In this document: piece after piece, positions 1-11,727 of the stretch
Numbering within the stretch: position 1 is the stretch's first letter
Layout: each line of letters opens with the position of its first letter
Source: Bryoerythrophyllum caledonicum
Taxonomy: Eukaryota > Streptophyta > Bryopsida > Pottiales > Pottiaceae
DNA length: 64,000 nt
Direction of reading: 5' to 3'
NCBI GenBank assembly: GCA_963971425.1
Contig: OZ020519.1
Coordinates: 25,336,786-25,400,785, forward strand
Notes under the pieces: generated by a model
What the model was told of the DNA's origin: nothing
Databases searched by the model: none
Seen by the model: only the letters and a program-made list of their open reading frames with translations
Program-made: the position numbers and the translations under genes

Positions 1-3000
1 GTAATTTCTTTCTATGAAAATCAATTTGAACATATCTAGTACTGTGCATGACTATGCTATGATGCAATATTTTTATATTTTTATTTGATGGTCCCATGTA
101 GATCAATAATCATTTCAGCAATTTTAAAAAACCTCTAGAACCAGGGAGGGTTGCTGCGAGAAAAACTACTGAAAAGCTACAAAAGATTGCTATTTCTCAC
201 GTAAAGCCTCGCTTTAAGGTAAGGTGGTTGCATTGGTGGAATTCTTTGTGCTTCTTTCAGATTTCTTGTATTCCGCGTGGACTTGTGACTGTGTGTTGCA
301 TTGCCATCCAATTGGGATCCTAGTTTCGATTCAGGCATAGGCAACGTGGAGATTGACCAAGGAATTGGCAATGAAGTTGCCTAAGGCGATTAAAGATGGG
401 GCTCACATCGCACCCGGTCTATCCTCTCATTGTTACTTTTCCATATGCTTATTGATTCGGAAACGAGCGACATCTTCAAGTGGATGCATACAGTTGTTGC
501 AACGACATCACCGTGGCGTTTAGTCTTTTTAATGTTGTTTGGTCCAAGCCGGATAGAGGATCTCTTTATCCGCTAGAAAAGGGCACTTGAGAGTGTACTA
601 CGTATACTTGTTTTAGACTATGTTTTTTGTTGATTTGATGTTGATTAGGACTCTCGATCAGTTGTGCTTATCGATCTTTCTTTACACGACAAGTGTCTCT
701 AGATGTGGTGGAAAGGGCCTTTACGTATTGTAGTTTTTTGCATAGATTAGTTTGATACTAATCTAAGGTTTTAAAGACGTACAATGGCGCACCGCATTCA
801 TCAGTGGATGATTTTTATTGATTTAAGATTGTGTGTGTGTGTATAGCTCTATACACGTCTTTGACTTGAAGTCTTTGTCAAATCAAGCTTTGTAAATGAG
901 GTTAGAGAGTGTTTAGTGATTACCTTTGCTTGTAAGTAGATGCTAGATGGTTTATCAGTAGTAAAGGCTCCGCATTCTCTTATACTACTTGCATTTCTTA
1001 ATTCTTCCCTTGTGGAGTACGTGTCGCTTGACTACTCTTGTGATTTACTAGTTATCCTTGAGGGTATATTATGTATACTTGTTTTAGAGTATGTTTTTTG
1101 GTTATTTGATGTTGGTTAGGACTGCTAATCTGTTGTGGTTATCAATTTTTCTTACAAGACATATTGTAGTCTAATGCTAATACTATATCCAAAGTAATGC
1201 GAGATGAATAATGCAGGCATTACCTTCAACCATGTTGCTTATCTCTGCCAATAATTTAGAATTTACTAATCTTAATTTCAATTCAAGAAATTGGCCGATT
1301 GAAAACCTAATTCTATATTACATGGAGACATGTGTAACCTCAAAAATGTAAATTACTTAAATTTTTGAGAAACCTTAACTATATTATATTGAGTATAAAT
1401 GGGGTAGGAAATGAGCCAAATGCCATCGCATATTTCCACGTGGACCCACTACATTTTGCCATGTGGCTATGGATGTGCCAATGCGGACATGCCACGAGAG
1501 AAGCGCCATAGTGGCAAAATGCCTAGAAAATTACACCATGGAATTGCCAACATAGACATGGACTTCATGATGTTCCAACGTCCATTGTGGCATTGCCAAT
1601 GTGTAACTGCCACATAAGCAATTCCGTGGAAATGAACTGAAAACTGTACGATCTCATGATGTCCACAGGAAACACCACCTAGGCGTCATACCTTCATAAT
1701 GACGTCTTGAGCAACTTTTGAAGGGTTTTTTTTAGGGTTTTAGTGTATTTAGCAACACCACAAATGTTGCTAAACGCCATGTTTTCTTGTAGTGACACCC
1801 TCTTCCGCCCCAGCTCCTGAAGTTCAGTTATTCTTGAAACTAATGAATCGGCCATTGCTCTCTCCACACCCTCACATCCAAAGTTGTTTCTACTGGAACC
1901 AATGATCTGTCTTCAACTTTTTAGATAGAAGGGGGGGGGGTGTAGAAACATGTTGCCGATTAACACTGGAAAAGAAACGTTGAGGCTAGTGGCCACGTGT
2001 CTTGCACGAGGCTCTTCCCATCATCGGCTTACCATAAAAGTCAAAATTGAGTTTTATCCTTTACCCTTTTACATTTGCCAATTTCATTAATGTGTAAGTA
2101 GTGACCTACGTGCAACACGTGCGACTCTCTACTTCGTCAGAATTCATCTTCAACCTTTACCACGTCATTGATGGAAAATCATCCACTTTCCTGAACATCT
2201 GTTACAAATAGCCACTACAATAGCAAATAAAATAGCAATTGCAACATTAAACATGCAAAATAAGAGACCAATTGGTAATCGGAACCCGGCAGAATTTGAG
2301 CTGCCCAGTCACCACGGGTACAAGGCCGGGTGTCATGCACTGAACCGGATAGGAACGAGTATAAACCATGGTTAGAAGGTTCTAGAGACGAGCACATATA
2401 AAGCATACGCACATGAGTACCATACGGTGGTGTGAGGTACCAAATCCGGCTCCTATGGGGCCGGGTTTGGTGTCTGACACCCATATTGGGTTGAGGTAGA
2501 AAACTAGTTTGGTTACTAACCAAACCATTGGTTTACGCTTCTTCGACTTTACAATTTTTACCATATTTGTAACTTAACCGTTCCCAATGTGTTCCCACAT
2601 CGTTCCCATGTGTTCCCAATCTTCCCAAGTGCATTCCCAAGAGAGTTCCCAAGTGGGCACGGTCATTCCCAAGTGTTCCCAAGAAGTCTTGCATGCGGCT
2701 GGGAGATCTCACGATAGAGTGTGTTGTGTTTATGAGATGGAACTTGTTGCTGACTGATTGGTACGATTTGAGTGATTCAGATACACAGTTGGAGTTTTTT
2801 TTGGAGAAAATGATGGAGTTGCTGCTTGCTAGGATTGATTGCCAGTGAGTTGTGGTGGATACCGAGGGAGAGCCAACGCTGGAGTTGGTGTGTGGATGCG
2901 AGGGTAGGCCCCAGGAGAAGGCGGCGTGGCTTTAGCGGCATCTGGAGTGAGAGATGGGAAGAGGAGCTGCGACGTGAAGGGCGGCGCTTGAAGCACATAG

Positions 3001-4706
3001 TTGGGCGTTTTGTTTGGCGGAGATGCGGTTGCTTGGAAGCGTCTGCACTTCAACTTGGAGAATGTGACCACATGCTCGGCGCTGCTGGTGATCACGGATT
3101 TGGAGGATTCGGAGTGAAGCTAAGGCGCAGTTGTGAGGTGCGAGCTGAGCTCGTGAGAATTGGAGCTGCATAGGGTGACGGCCAAGTGGACGCGACTGCG
3201 TGCTTAGGGTTTTTATGTGAGTCAACGATCGAAGGATTCTTGGCGACAGGCGTGGCGTGCATGATCAGGCTGCAAGAATCGCTACAAGGATGTGCAACAA
3301 CACAGAAGAGGGCGGATCAGTAGGCCATCCAACTGGTTGTTTTTCCCGTCTCCTTCTCTTGTCGTTTTTTGCGGCTGCGACATGAACAAGTGGATCAAGT
3401 TGCGCACAAGTTGTCAGGGCTTGGAACGCGAGGCTGCAGTAGTGCTCCGATCTCATCTCCCATCTTACGGTCTGGCGAGAAATAGGAACAACGTAGCACA
3501 GCAAGCCGTGGCCCGTGGTGCTGAAAATAAGAGAGACCATTGTATTCTGCACTTTCATTTGGAGCCTGCCTCTTCTGCACTTCCATTTTGTGCTTGGAGA
3601 TAAGAACTCCAAAATGACCGTCTTCTTGTATTTCTTCCATCATGTGCTAGGATGGATCTTTCCTCATAGCTTCTCAAGGATTATACGGTTTGGTCAGAAG
3701 CATACCATCTTTGGCCAATTATTCAGCTGTGATGGTGGACAAGTGTAGAAGTTGATAGACAACCTTAACAAGGCAGTCTCTGACCTACTAAGGTTGTTCG
3801 GAACGTCTACATCCAATCACAACTGCTCCCTTGTTGTGAGGACTACAACTTTGTGAACGGCGCGGTCATAACCTTAAGAAAGCCCCTTTGAAAGTAAATG
3901 AGTGCATTTTGGCAGTCAGAAACAAAGGTTCTAGATTGAAAGAAACAAAGAAAGCAGGTTGCAAAGCAACATCTCTTCAGTTTGCCAAAGTCTTGAGTGA
4001 AAGTAGCAGTGGAGGCTCGACGTGGAGACTCTTCGAAAAAAAGGCACACGTCTGAGGATATCATCAATGGTGAATTTGAGTGTCAGATACACTTAGTGGT
4101 GCTCAGTGCGTGCAATTCATCTAGAAGAGAGGTGGAAGAATTATCACAATGTTGCTCCATAATCGTGGCTGGCTTTTGAAGTGCTAGTGCACTTGCTCTC
4201 TTTTGGACTTCAAGTGCATTGCTTTCTTAGACTGACTGATCTTTGAACTTGTGTCATTCATGTTCTCATCGACGTGCATCCGGGTGTCTGGTGACTCCTT
4301 TAATTGCTTGCCATCTAAGTATCTTCAGAGACTCCAATGATCTCAAGCCGACCAAATGAAGATCATTTTTGGAATTTTCTCAGGTACCTCGTGGAAGTTA
4401 GTTCTGGCCTTTCCAGTTTACTTCAACTCCTCGTTATAGAAAATGGATGGTGATAGGAGAGGCTTGTGATTATATAGATTGATGAGTGATTATAAGGTTT
4501 AAGTAGCAACATTTGCTGTTTAATCCTTCAAATGAATGTTTGTATAATTTCACAGAGAATACTCCGGAAGGTACTGGCCTCATGGACTGAACATATTCAA
4601 TGACAAGAGAAGAATTGAATAAAACAAATTTTTGGACTCAGCTCATGGATGGAAAGATTATAATGTTTACAAGATGTTAATAAAATGATGAAAGTGATTG
4701 TGCTCT
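1..4706. other. Intergenic region, no recognised gene
   Basis: I recognise no gene here. ORFs are short and overlap on both strands, including a GC-richer patch at about 2780-3260 that is open in several frames without any motif. Visible structure: a diverged direct repeat of about 115 bp (about 590-710 and 1057-1170); a dyad around 1450-1520 built on a cattttgcca core; short tandem copies of a gttcccaagt-like decamer at about 2577-2690; and a CACTA-type terminus ending at 1794. An unannotated, intron-split host gene cannot be excluded. Confidence 0.5.
1737..1794. mobile_element. CACTA-type transposon terminus (one end only)
   Basis: Read inward from 1794 on the minus strand, the sequence starts CACTACAAGAAAACATGG, which fits the conserved CACTACAAGAAA end of plant CACTA (En/Spm) transposons. 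A short subterminal hairpin follows (tttagcaac...gttgctaaa). I could not find the partner terminus, so this may be a relic or a small non-autonomous copy. Confidence 0.5.
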
Positions 4707-4711
4707 TTCAA

Positions 4712-4959
4712 TGTTAAGGTAGAGACTTGAGCATGACGAAGTCTAATGCACGAGAGATGGTTCTGGCTTGGTTAGGCCAGGTTTATATACCCAGGGTTAC
4801 CACGTGGTGGGTGGTAACCATTGATTACATCTCTAACCACCTTGGTGAGTGGTTGGTTAATGAGTGTATCTGTGGTAGGTGAGGTAGTTAGGCTCTTAAC
4901 TACTGACTAATAAATGACGAACCCTGGAGTAGCCAGAGGAATCTCGTGCTATCTCAACA
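4712..4959 (-). repeat. 3' LTR of the copia element
   Basis: This copy is about 97-98% identical to 10222-10469. It lies at the 3' end because the element reads on the minus strand. A purine-rich tract (GAGGAGGAG on the minus strand, about 4960-4968) abuts its inner edge and is the likely polypurine tract priming plus-strand synthesis. Confidence 0.95.
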
Positions 4960-5025
4960 CTCCTCCTCGAATGATATGCTTCCTCGTTAAAAAATTGTGT
5001 GCTACGGAGAAAAAGAGTGAAGTTA

Positions 5026-8000
5026 TCATTCGGTTCCTAATTCTGTAAGGGTTCGCATACCAGCTGTCTTGATCAACTTGCGATGTTGGTGAGCTGGTAG
5101 AGCCTTTGTGAGCATATCAGCGATATTCTTAGCTGATGCGACCTTCCTTGCTTGAATTTGCTTTGCTTCGATGAGGTCCTATGTGTAACTGAATAGATGT
5201 GGGCTGATGTGCTTTACCCGATCGGCTTTGATGAAGCCTGAGGATACTTGTTCGATGCATGCCGCATTGTCCTCGAAAATTGTGATGGGCTCCTCCTTGA
5301 TCGGTATTCCGCTCATCTAAGAGATGGCGTGATGCATTGTTTGTAACCAAACCGCCTCCCGGGACGCCTCGTGAAATGCTAAAAGCTCGGCATGATTTGT
5401 TGACGTCGCGGTGATGGTCTGCTTTGTTGATCTCCAGGAAATGGGTGCTCCATTTTTGGTGAAGATGTAGCCCGTCTGTGACTTCCCGTTTGTTGGGTCA
5501 GTCTTGAAACCGGCATCTGTGTAGCAAGTGATGCTGCTGATAGTGTTCTTGCCGTAGTGAAGTCCGAGGTCCTCCGTGCCGCGAAGATAGCGGAGAAGGT
5601 GCTTGATGCCGCACCAATGCCGTTCCATTGGTTTTTGGTTGTGGCGAGCTAATACGCTGACCGCAAATGCGATGTCCGGGCGTGTGTTGGTGGCGAGGTA
5701 TAAAAGTGCTCCTACGGCCGCCAAGTACTTACTTCTGTCAAGCTCCTCCTCGTCTTCTTTGGCAGGGCAATAAGGGTCATCTTCAGTTTTGCTCTTTCCA
5801 ATCATCGGAGCGGAGAGTGCTTTTGCATCGGCCATGTTGAATATACTCAACAATTTCTTCACATACGTCTGCTGGTGGAGTAACAAACTCCCATCTGCAA
5901 AGTGCTTGATTAGGAGACCAAGACAGTATGTTGTTCGGCCTAAAACTTTCATCTCAAACTTGTTAGTAAGCATCTTTTCTACTTGTTTACTCAATGCTAA
6001 TGTCCCTATAGAGTTAAGGTCATCAACATAGACCGCTAGAATAACAAATCCTGTTGTATCTTTCACGACAAAGACACATGGTAGTGCCGGGTGATTCGTG
6101 AACCCTTGGGATAGGAGAAAAGATTTCAGGTGATGATACCATGCGCGCCCCGCTTGCTTAAGTCCATATAAGGCTTTTCGGATTTTTAATCCGGAGAATC
6201 TCCCATGTACTGGTGGGGTTTGGTTTGTAATAAAACCAGGGGGCGGCTTAATATGAATATCGGTATCGAGGTCACCATATAAGTAGGCAGTGACAACGTC
6301 TAGGAGTTGAGTCTCGAGTGATAATTGAACAGCTAGGCTGAGGAGATATCTAAAAGATGTGCTATCCATAACCGGTGAGTAAGTTTGTTCAAAGTCTATC
6401 CCCAGTTTCTATGTGTAACCCTGAGCAACTAATCGAACCTTAAATCTGAGTACATTCCCTTGTTCGTCTCTCTTGCGGGTAAAAATCAACTTGTGGCCTA
6501 TGGGTTTGTCTATTAGGTCATTCACAAGCGGCCCAAATACACCACATTTTCTAAGCGAGTTATACTCTGCATTTATGGCTTTTTCCCAATGGGGCCAGTC
6601 AATGCTTTTCTGAGCTTGTACTAACGAGGTTGGATCTGTATTTATGGTTGCTAGGCTGGATAGAAACGTTGCGACATCATCCCATGGTGTGTCGTGAGAG
6701 GTAAGGCTGGTGTGTAGCACCGTACGTGCCCTGGGGCGAGGGGTAGGGTTCAGTTTCCTTTTCTTAGCGGGCTCGGGAGGGGCAGGATTTTCCGATCCAG
6801 GAACTGGACTTCTAATGATACGGGGGCCGGAATGAAATCCATCTGGGATTTTATCAACCAGGTTCTGAAGATTGATTAACTTCCTCACCTCGGAATCGGC
6901 TAATGTTGTACGCGGATCAGGGTTCAAGGTAAGCGTCTCTATGGCTTTAAAATTTAATTTCGAGTGATCGGCCTTGGACTATGAGCTAGGGAATTTGTTT
7001 TCTACGAATCTACAATTCTGAAATCGGGCTTTGTGTATGTCGTCACTATGCGGTAGTTTGTACCTAATGACGCTCGGGGAATCATACCCGAGGTATGTCC
7101 CTCGTTGCCGGTGGGGTGTGACTGTTTTCTGCTTTGGTTCAGGTACTGGGATCCACACCTCACATCCGAATGTCCTGAGGTGTGCTACGTGGGGGGTTCT
7201 ACCTGAAGCCATCTCTAGAGGTGACTAGGTCAATAACAGGGTAGGTTTGAGATGTAATAGAACAGTTGCATGAAGGACAACATGTCTCCAAAAATTGGGT
7301 GCTAAGTTTGCGTGTATCAGGAGAGGTCTAACTATGAGCTGAATTTTCTTGATGTACGCTTCGGCTAATCCATTCTGGGAATGCTCATAAGGAACTGAAT
7401 AGGTCAATTCTATTCCTGGCGCGACACATAAATCTTCAAAGGCCTTGTCGTATCTCTTCATGTCATCAATAGTATGTGTCGTATAGCCACTTCATTACTA
7501 CATATACTCATGATCTATGCAAATCTCATAAGAGCTACCCTATCATAAGCATACAAAACATGTAACTATCAACAAATCCACACAATACAAGGCAACCATG
7601 TAGAATTCCACAATAGTAATGAAGATCACATCCCTTCTTCTTACTCTATTCCTATAGAATTAGTCCAGAAAAGTGAAGAAAGAGAAGAAACCGCGACTAA
7701 GCTTTGTATTACATGGCAAACCGCCAACTTTCAACAAGCCTCCAAGCCACACATCCTTCCAACTCTCTTCTACACCCAAATCTGAATTTGACAAGAATGA
7801 AGGTGACATGGGCGGCTTGGGGTTACAACCACCCCGAACCAGTCCCAAAATAACCCCTTTCACACTTCCAAACTCACCTAGTGTTAATTCAGCCCTATTA
7901 AGTGACTTTAAGTCCTAACTAGGCCCCCCCCTCAGGCTATACTAACAATAAAACTATACTACCAATCCCTAAAGAGATACTTAATCTTCACCGTTGCCAT

Positions 8001-8724
8001 ATGCCATGACAACCTGGGATTTGAATTCCATGGCATTATCTATGCGGAGGAAACATACGTGGTTATCGGGAAAGTGGTTTCTAAATCGGATAAGCATCGC
8101 TAGGGTTTTCGGGAACACCATGTTCCGTGTCGTAAGTAGTGACACCTCAGTATGTCGTCCAGAAGCATCGACAAGAACAAAGAAATACTGAAACTGATCT
8201 GATTTGGGAGTGATTGGTCCGCATATGTCGCCATGCAAGCGATGTAGCGGAGCTGGCATCTCGGTCGGGAGTCGCCATCTTGACGGTTGGTGTATGAGTT
8301 TGCCCTGTATGCACGCCGCGCACTCCTCGACCCGCTCAGCATCACTTGTACATAGGTCGTGACCAATGAGTGTTGGAACCATTTTCCTCATCATGGTAGT
8401 CCCAAGGTGTCCCAGCCGGCGATGCCAGAGATCAGTCTTGGCGCTCGTGGTCATAAATGACATTTGGACACCCTCCAGGGGTAGGCGTAGGGAATCTTGT
8501 CCGCCACCCTCTTCCTCACCTTTACAGGCGGGGCTAGGTATAGTTCCCATTAAGGGTAACTCATATATGCCGTTGTCTCCCGCATGTGCGGTGGCGAGGA
8601 GTCTCTGCCCTTGCCTGAGCTGCAGAACCTCTTCATCATTCCCCACCGCAGTGGAGACGTGGATACGATTGGCCCTAAGGTCTCGGTAGCTGATCAGGCT
8701 CCGAGGGGCATCCGGGGCGTACAT
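5026..8724 (-). pseudogene. pol: Copia pol: integrase, reverse transcriptase, RNase H
   Basis: Pol copies the RNA and integrates the cDNA. In order: GAG-pre-integrase (WHRRLGH near 8425), integrase core (HGDICGP, then RIDNAMEF, then HSQNGLAEA; the two halves are split by 8013-7444), RT (LDVVTAYLYGDL, ALYGLKQAGRAW, YVDD near 6025), RNase H (YTDAGF; HAELLAF) and a natural end at TGA 5028-5026. All of it is in one reading frame (all codon positions agree modulo 3). The frame is interrupted only by TAG at 7227-7225, 6981-6979, 6411-6409, 5319-5317 and 5181-5179, several at sites where copia pols usually carry glutamine. The catalytic residues I can see are present. As written it is a non-autonomous relic unless amber codons are read through. 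Confidence 0.9.
7444..8013 (-). other. Intron-like 570-bp segment inside copia integrase
   Basis: On the minus strand the integrase codons run to tcc cag, then GTTGTC begins at 8013, and 570 bp later the sequence ends ...gacaAG at 7444 before gcc ttt gaa. Removing 8013-7444 joins two integrase halves at a codon boundary (phase 0) with no residue lost or gained in an otherwise conserved stretch. A ctaat branch-point-like site and a pyrimidine-rich stretch lie inside (about 7665-7690), but they are far from the 3' end. The interior has stop codons and no recognisable gene. The 5-bp inverted ends (TTGTC...GACAA) also allow a small DNA transposon insertion. Confidence 0.6.
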
Positions 8725-9962
8725 CGCCTTTTCATAGGTGAGGGGGGCTCCCCCGGCAAGACTATGTTTGCCCGGCCCTCGCGAAACTTAAGAGTCCGCT
8801 TGCCTACTATCGTGACTATGTCACATGTTTGCCACGGCTCATTTCGAGTTCCAAACTCGAAGAATGCCTGGTCTTGGAGTATCGTATGGGTGGACGCACT
8901 ATCAAGCAAAGCTATTCTCGTTTTGCTTGCAGGTGACCTATAGTGGACCATATAGTTTTCAGGATCCAACCCATGAAGTGTAAGAGAGGGGGCATCAAGG
9001 GTATGTGTTTCCCTTTTTCCATCTCTTAGTGACTTCAGCTCTCGATACATGTCAACTATGTACTGAGACGCTCTACACTCCTTGACAAAGTGCCCTTGAC
9101 GACCACACTTATGACATGATCCCTTTAATACCTTGCCCGATGACTGTGACGAGCTAGACGACTTGTCGGGTCTGGGTTTGTACCTGGGGTTTCGGTTTGA
9201 ATGATTCCATTCATGTTTTGGGCGCCAATCTCCCTTGCTCTTCCTCTGTGGTGCCTCCGAAGCGTGAGTTTCCCTGTTGGGATTGCCTGATTTCGGTGGC
9301 GGAGTTGGCATAGAGTTCGACTGCTTCCCTTCCTTCATCTCGGTCGCGTGTATCTCCTTGGCGGGGCGTGCTTTGGCATTCTTCAATAACATCTGCTGCT
9401 GCTTTTCCGCGAGGAGAAGATAAGACATAAGCTCTGAATGTTGGATGAACTTCATATTGCGGTACTGCTGCACTAGAATTGCACAAGGTGGTGGGAAGGT
9501 TGAGAGCGTCTTATCTATCATATCAATGTCGGTGATGGTGTCGCCGCATAGCCTGAATTGCGCCACGATCCGATGGAGTTCCGAGTTGAAGGCGAGAAAG
9601 TTCGGGAAATCGAGGACTCTGAGGCTGATCCAATCGCTGCGTGCTTGTGGCAAGAAGATGGTCTCCTCATGTTTGAAGCGCGCCTCTAATGCTGTCCACA
9701 GTTCCGCCGGGTCTTCCACCTGGATGTACTGTTGACGTAAAGATGCATCAAGGTGTCTTCGCAGTATGAGTAAGGTTTGCCACTTGTACGGCGCTGGGAT
9801 CTCCTTTTCAAGCTCTGTCTCCAACGTCGCGTCCAGTTCTTCCGCGCAGAGGTACATCCTCATGTCCACGTTCCACCCGAGGTAGTTCGACCCGTTTGGT
9901 TCAAGAGGATCGAAGAAGAGCGGCTATATGCGGGTGTCCCGTGTGCGTGCGTGTGTCGCCAT
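8694..9962 (-). pseudogene. gag: Copia gag and protease segment
   Basis: Gag builds the virus-like particle and binds element RNA; the protease cleaves the polyprotein. From the ATG at 9962 the frame meets a TAG after 12 codons (9926-9924), then stays open from 9923 to 8694. It runs through a gag (UBN2-like) domain, a CCHC zinc knuckle CHKCGRQGHFVKEC near 9110-9070, and an aspartic protease motif LDSAS near 8890 (DSG in most relatives, here DSA). The frame is lost in a G/C run at about 8745-8755, where a one-base change moves reading into the integrase frame. The ATG at 9962 is chosen because the residues after the TAG (LFFDPLEPNGSNYLGW) resemble a normal gag N-terminus. Confidence 0.85.
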
Positions 9963-10221
9963 GACTGTGATCTCTATCTTCTATAATTCTAGTTGGTTGC
10001 CCTGATTTGTATCCGACACCCTTCTCCTAATACCCGTAAGCGCAAGTCTGACCTCTACCCAAAGGTGTGTATATGTGAGTCAAAACTGTGCAAGGTCTGA
10101 GGTACGGATGAGAAAGACTGTGGACACCAAAAAAAATCAGAGTAAAAGAAAAGAAAAAAAATGAATTAACAATGAAAGAGAAAAAAAAATCAGGGTATCG
10201 AGCAAAAACGTGCTGATAACG

Positions 10222-10469
10222 TGTTAAGGTAGAGACTTGAGCATGACGAAGTCTAATGCACGAGAGATGGTTCTGGCTTGGTTAGGCTAGGTTTATATAC
10301 CGAGGGTTACCACGTGGTGGGTGGTAACCATTGATTACATCTCTAACCACCTTGGTGAGTGGTTGGTTAATGAATGTATCGGTGGTAGATGAGGTAGTTA
10401 GGCTCTTAACTACTGACTAATAAATGACGAACCCTGGAGTAGCTAGAGGAATCTCGTGCTATCTCAACA
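10222..10469 (-). repeat. 5' LTR of the copia element, with TATA box and G-box
   Basis: The 5' LTR should hold the element's promoter. On the minus strand there is TATATAAA at 10299-10292. Just upstream is a dyad, ggttaccac...gtggtaacc (10305-10329), which contains a G-box core, CCACGTGG, at 10310-10317. G-boxes bind bZIP/bHLH factors in plants, so light- or stress-responsive transcription is a reasonable inference. The primer-binding site should begin at 10221; cgttatcagcacg sits there, but I cannot assign the tRNA primer. Confidence 0.9.
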
Positions 10470-10974
10470 TTCAATAAACCTCTTCCACCAAAGTGTGACA
10501 ATATTTGGAAGGGGTCCCAACCAGTTTCTACTTTTTGCATGCATTTGACTAGATCATTCAGACACAACAGAAAAGTAAACGAATTGAAATACTCCCTTTC
10601 TGCAAGCATAGGCAGACAGTATGAGAATTACATTCAGACATGTAAAGGCTTTGTTTTACTTCAAAAGTACTATTATGCGTTTCACATATACTTGTGGGAC
10701 ATTTTGATTTTGGATTTCCATGCATCGGTCTACATGAAGTAAATCTGTGTTTACATATTGACCTAGACGAACTTTTCTCAAATGTAATGAATGAGATGGA
10801 AAATGCAGGACGGTATGTGCTGAAAATTTTGGTCATATAGAATATGATCCAGAATTGATGAATTACAATCAAATTTTGGAAAAAATCATTTTCCGATATA
10901 ATTACTTATACTACCTCTGAAATTATATTTGCCAAAAAAATAGACGAGGTAGAACAGATCACTTACCCCGACAC

Positions 10975-11302
10975 ATACCTCGATTCATATCCAAAATCAT
11001 ACCCAAAATCATAATTGGATCCATACCTGGAATCATACCTAGCTTCATACTTAAAATCATACTCCGAATCATACCTTGATTCATACCCGGAATTATACCT
11101 CGAATCATACCCGGAATCGTACCTGGATTCATACCCAAAATCGTACATGGATTCATACCTGGGATAGTACCTGGATTCATACCCGGAATAGTACCTGGAT
11201 TTTTACCCGGAATCGTACCTGGATTCTTACCCGGAATCGTACCTAGCTTCATACCGGAAATCATACTCGAAATCATAGCCGGATTCGTACCCAATATCCT
11301 AC
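10975..11302. repeat. 12-bp minisatellite, 27 units
   Basis: Twenty-seven consecutive 12-bp units of the type TACCYGGATTCA run from 10976 to 11299 with no length change and roughly 70-90% similarity. Neighbouring units often alternate (cctggattca / cccggaatcg), suggesting a 24-bp higher-order unit. The array stops two to five bases before the left arm of the large inverted repeat. Confidence 0.95.
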
Positions 11303-11665
11303 AACATGGAATTCGCTAAATATGCACTTGGTCAATTTTACTTCACTCCTTCGCTGCATATAGTTCACTCATCCAAATCAATGCAACCATGAATTTTTTT
11401 GGGTGTGCGGAGATATAGGAGATTGGTAACCACATACATAAAAGCTATTGTTTAATTTAAGGTAAGACACAACATCACTTTTTTCAATTGTTCTCCATAC
11501 ATTTTGCAACTTATGCAACCACTTTCATGTCATTTTTATATAATATCATTGCATACTAAAAATATTACAACTTTGATCTACTCTTCCTAAAACTAAAATA
11601 AATCCACAATCAGGAACTAAACATCACTAGATTCTGTCTTATATAAGATACGTAGATTTCTATTT

Positions 11666-11727
<62 letters not shown>

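Larger units (their letters stand above)
4707..10474 (-). mobile_element. Full-length Ty1/copia LTR retrotransposon
   Basis: The element lies on the minus strand. Two 248-bp LTRs (4712-4959 and 10222-10469) start TGTT and end AACA and are flanked by a perfect 5-bp target duplication, ttcaa, at 4707-4711 and 10470-10474. The domain order is gag with a zinc knuckle, protease, integrase, RT, RNase H, which defines Ty1/copia. I count about six LTR-LTR differences, roughly 2.4%, so insertion was fairly recent but not current. The coding region is in one frame from 8724 to 5026, apart from an intron-like insert and amber codons, and has a single 1-nt shift between the gag/protease and integrase segments near 8745-8755. 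Confidence 0.95.

Noticed and set aside
2826-3612. Overlapping ORFs of about 90-115 codons
   Set aside because: Open on both strands at once in a GC-richer patch, with no recognisable domain or splice pattern; composition alone explains them.
7660-7918. Opposed ORFs inside the copia insert
   Set aside because: They overlap on both strands within the intron-like segment and show no similarity to a known protein.
10959-11294. Repetitive peptide GMNPGTIP / YESRYDSR
   Set aside because: This is translation of a 12-bp minisatellite; a 12-bp period stays open in all frames that lack a stop in the unit.
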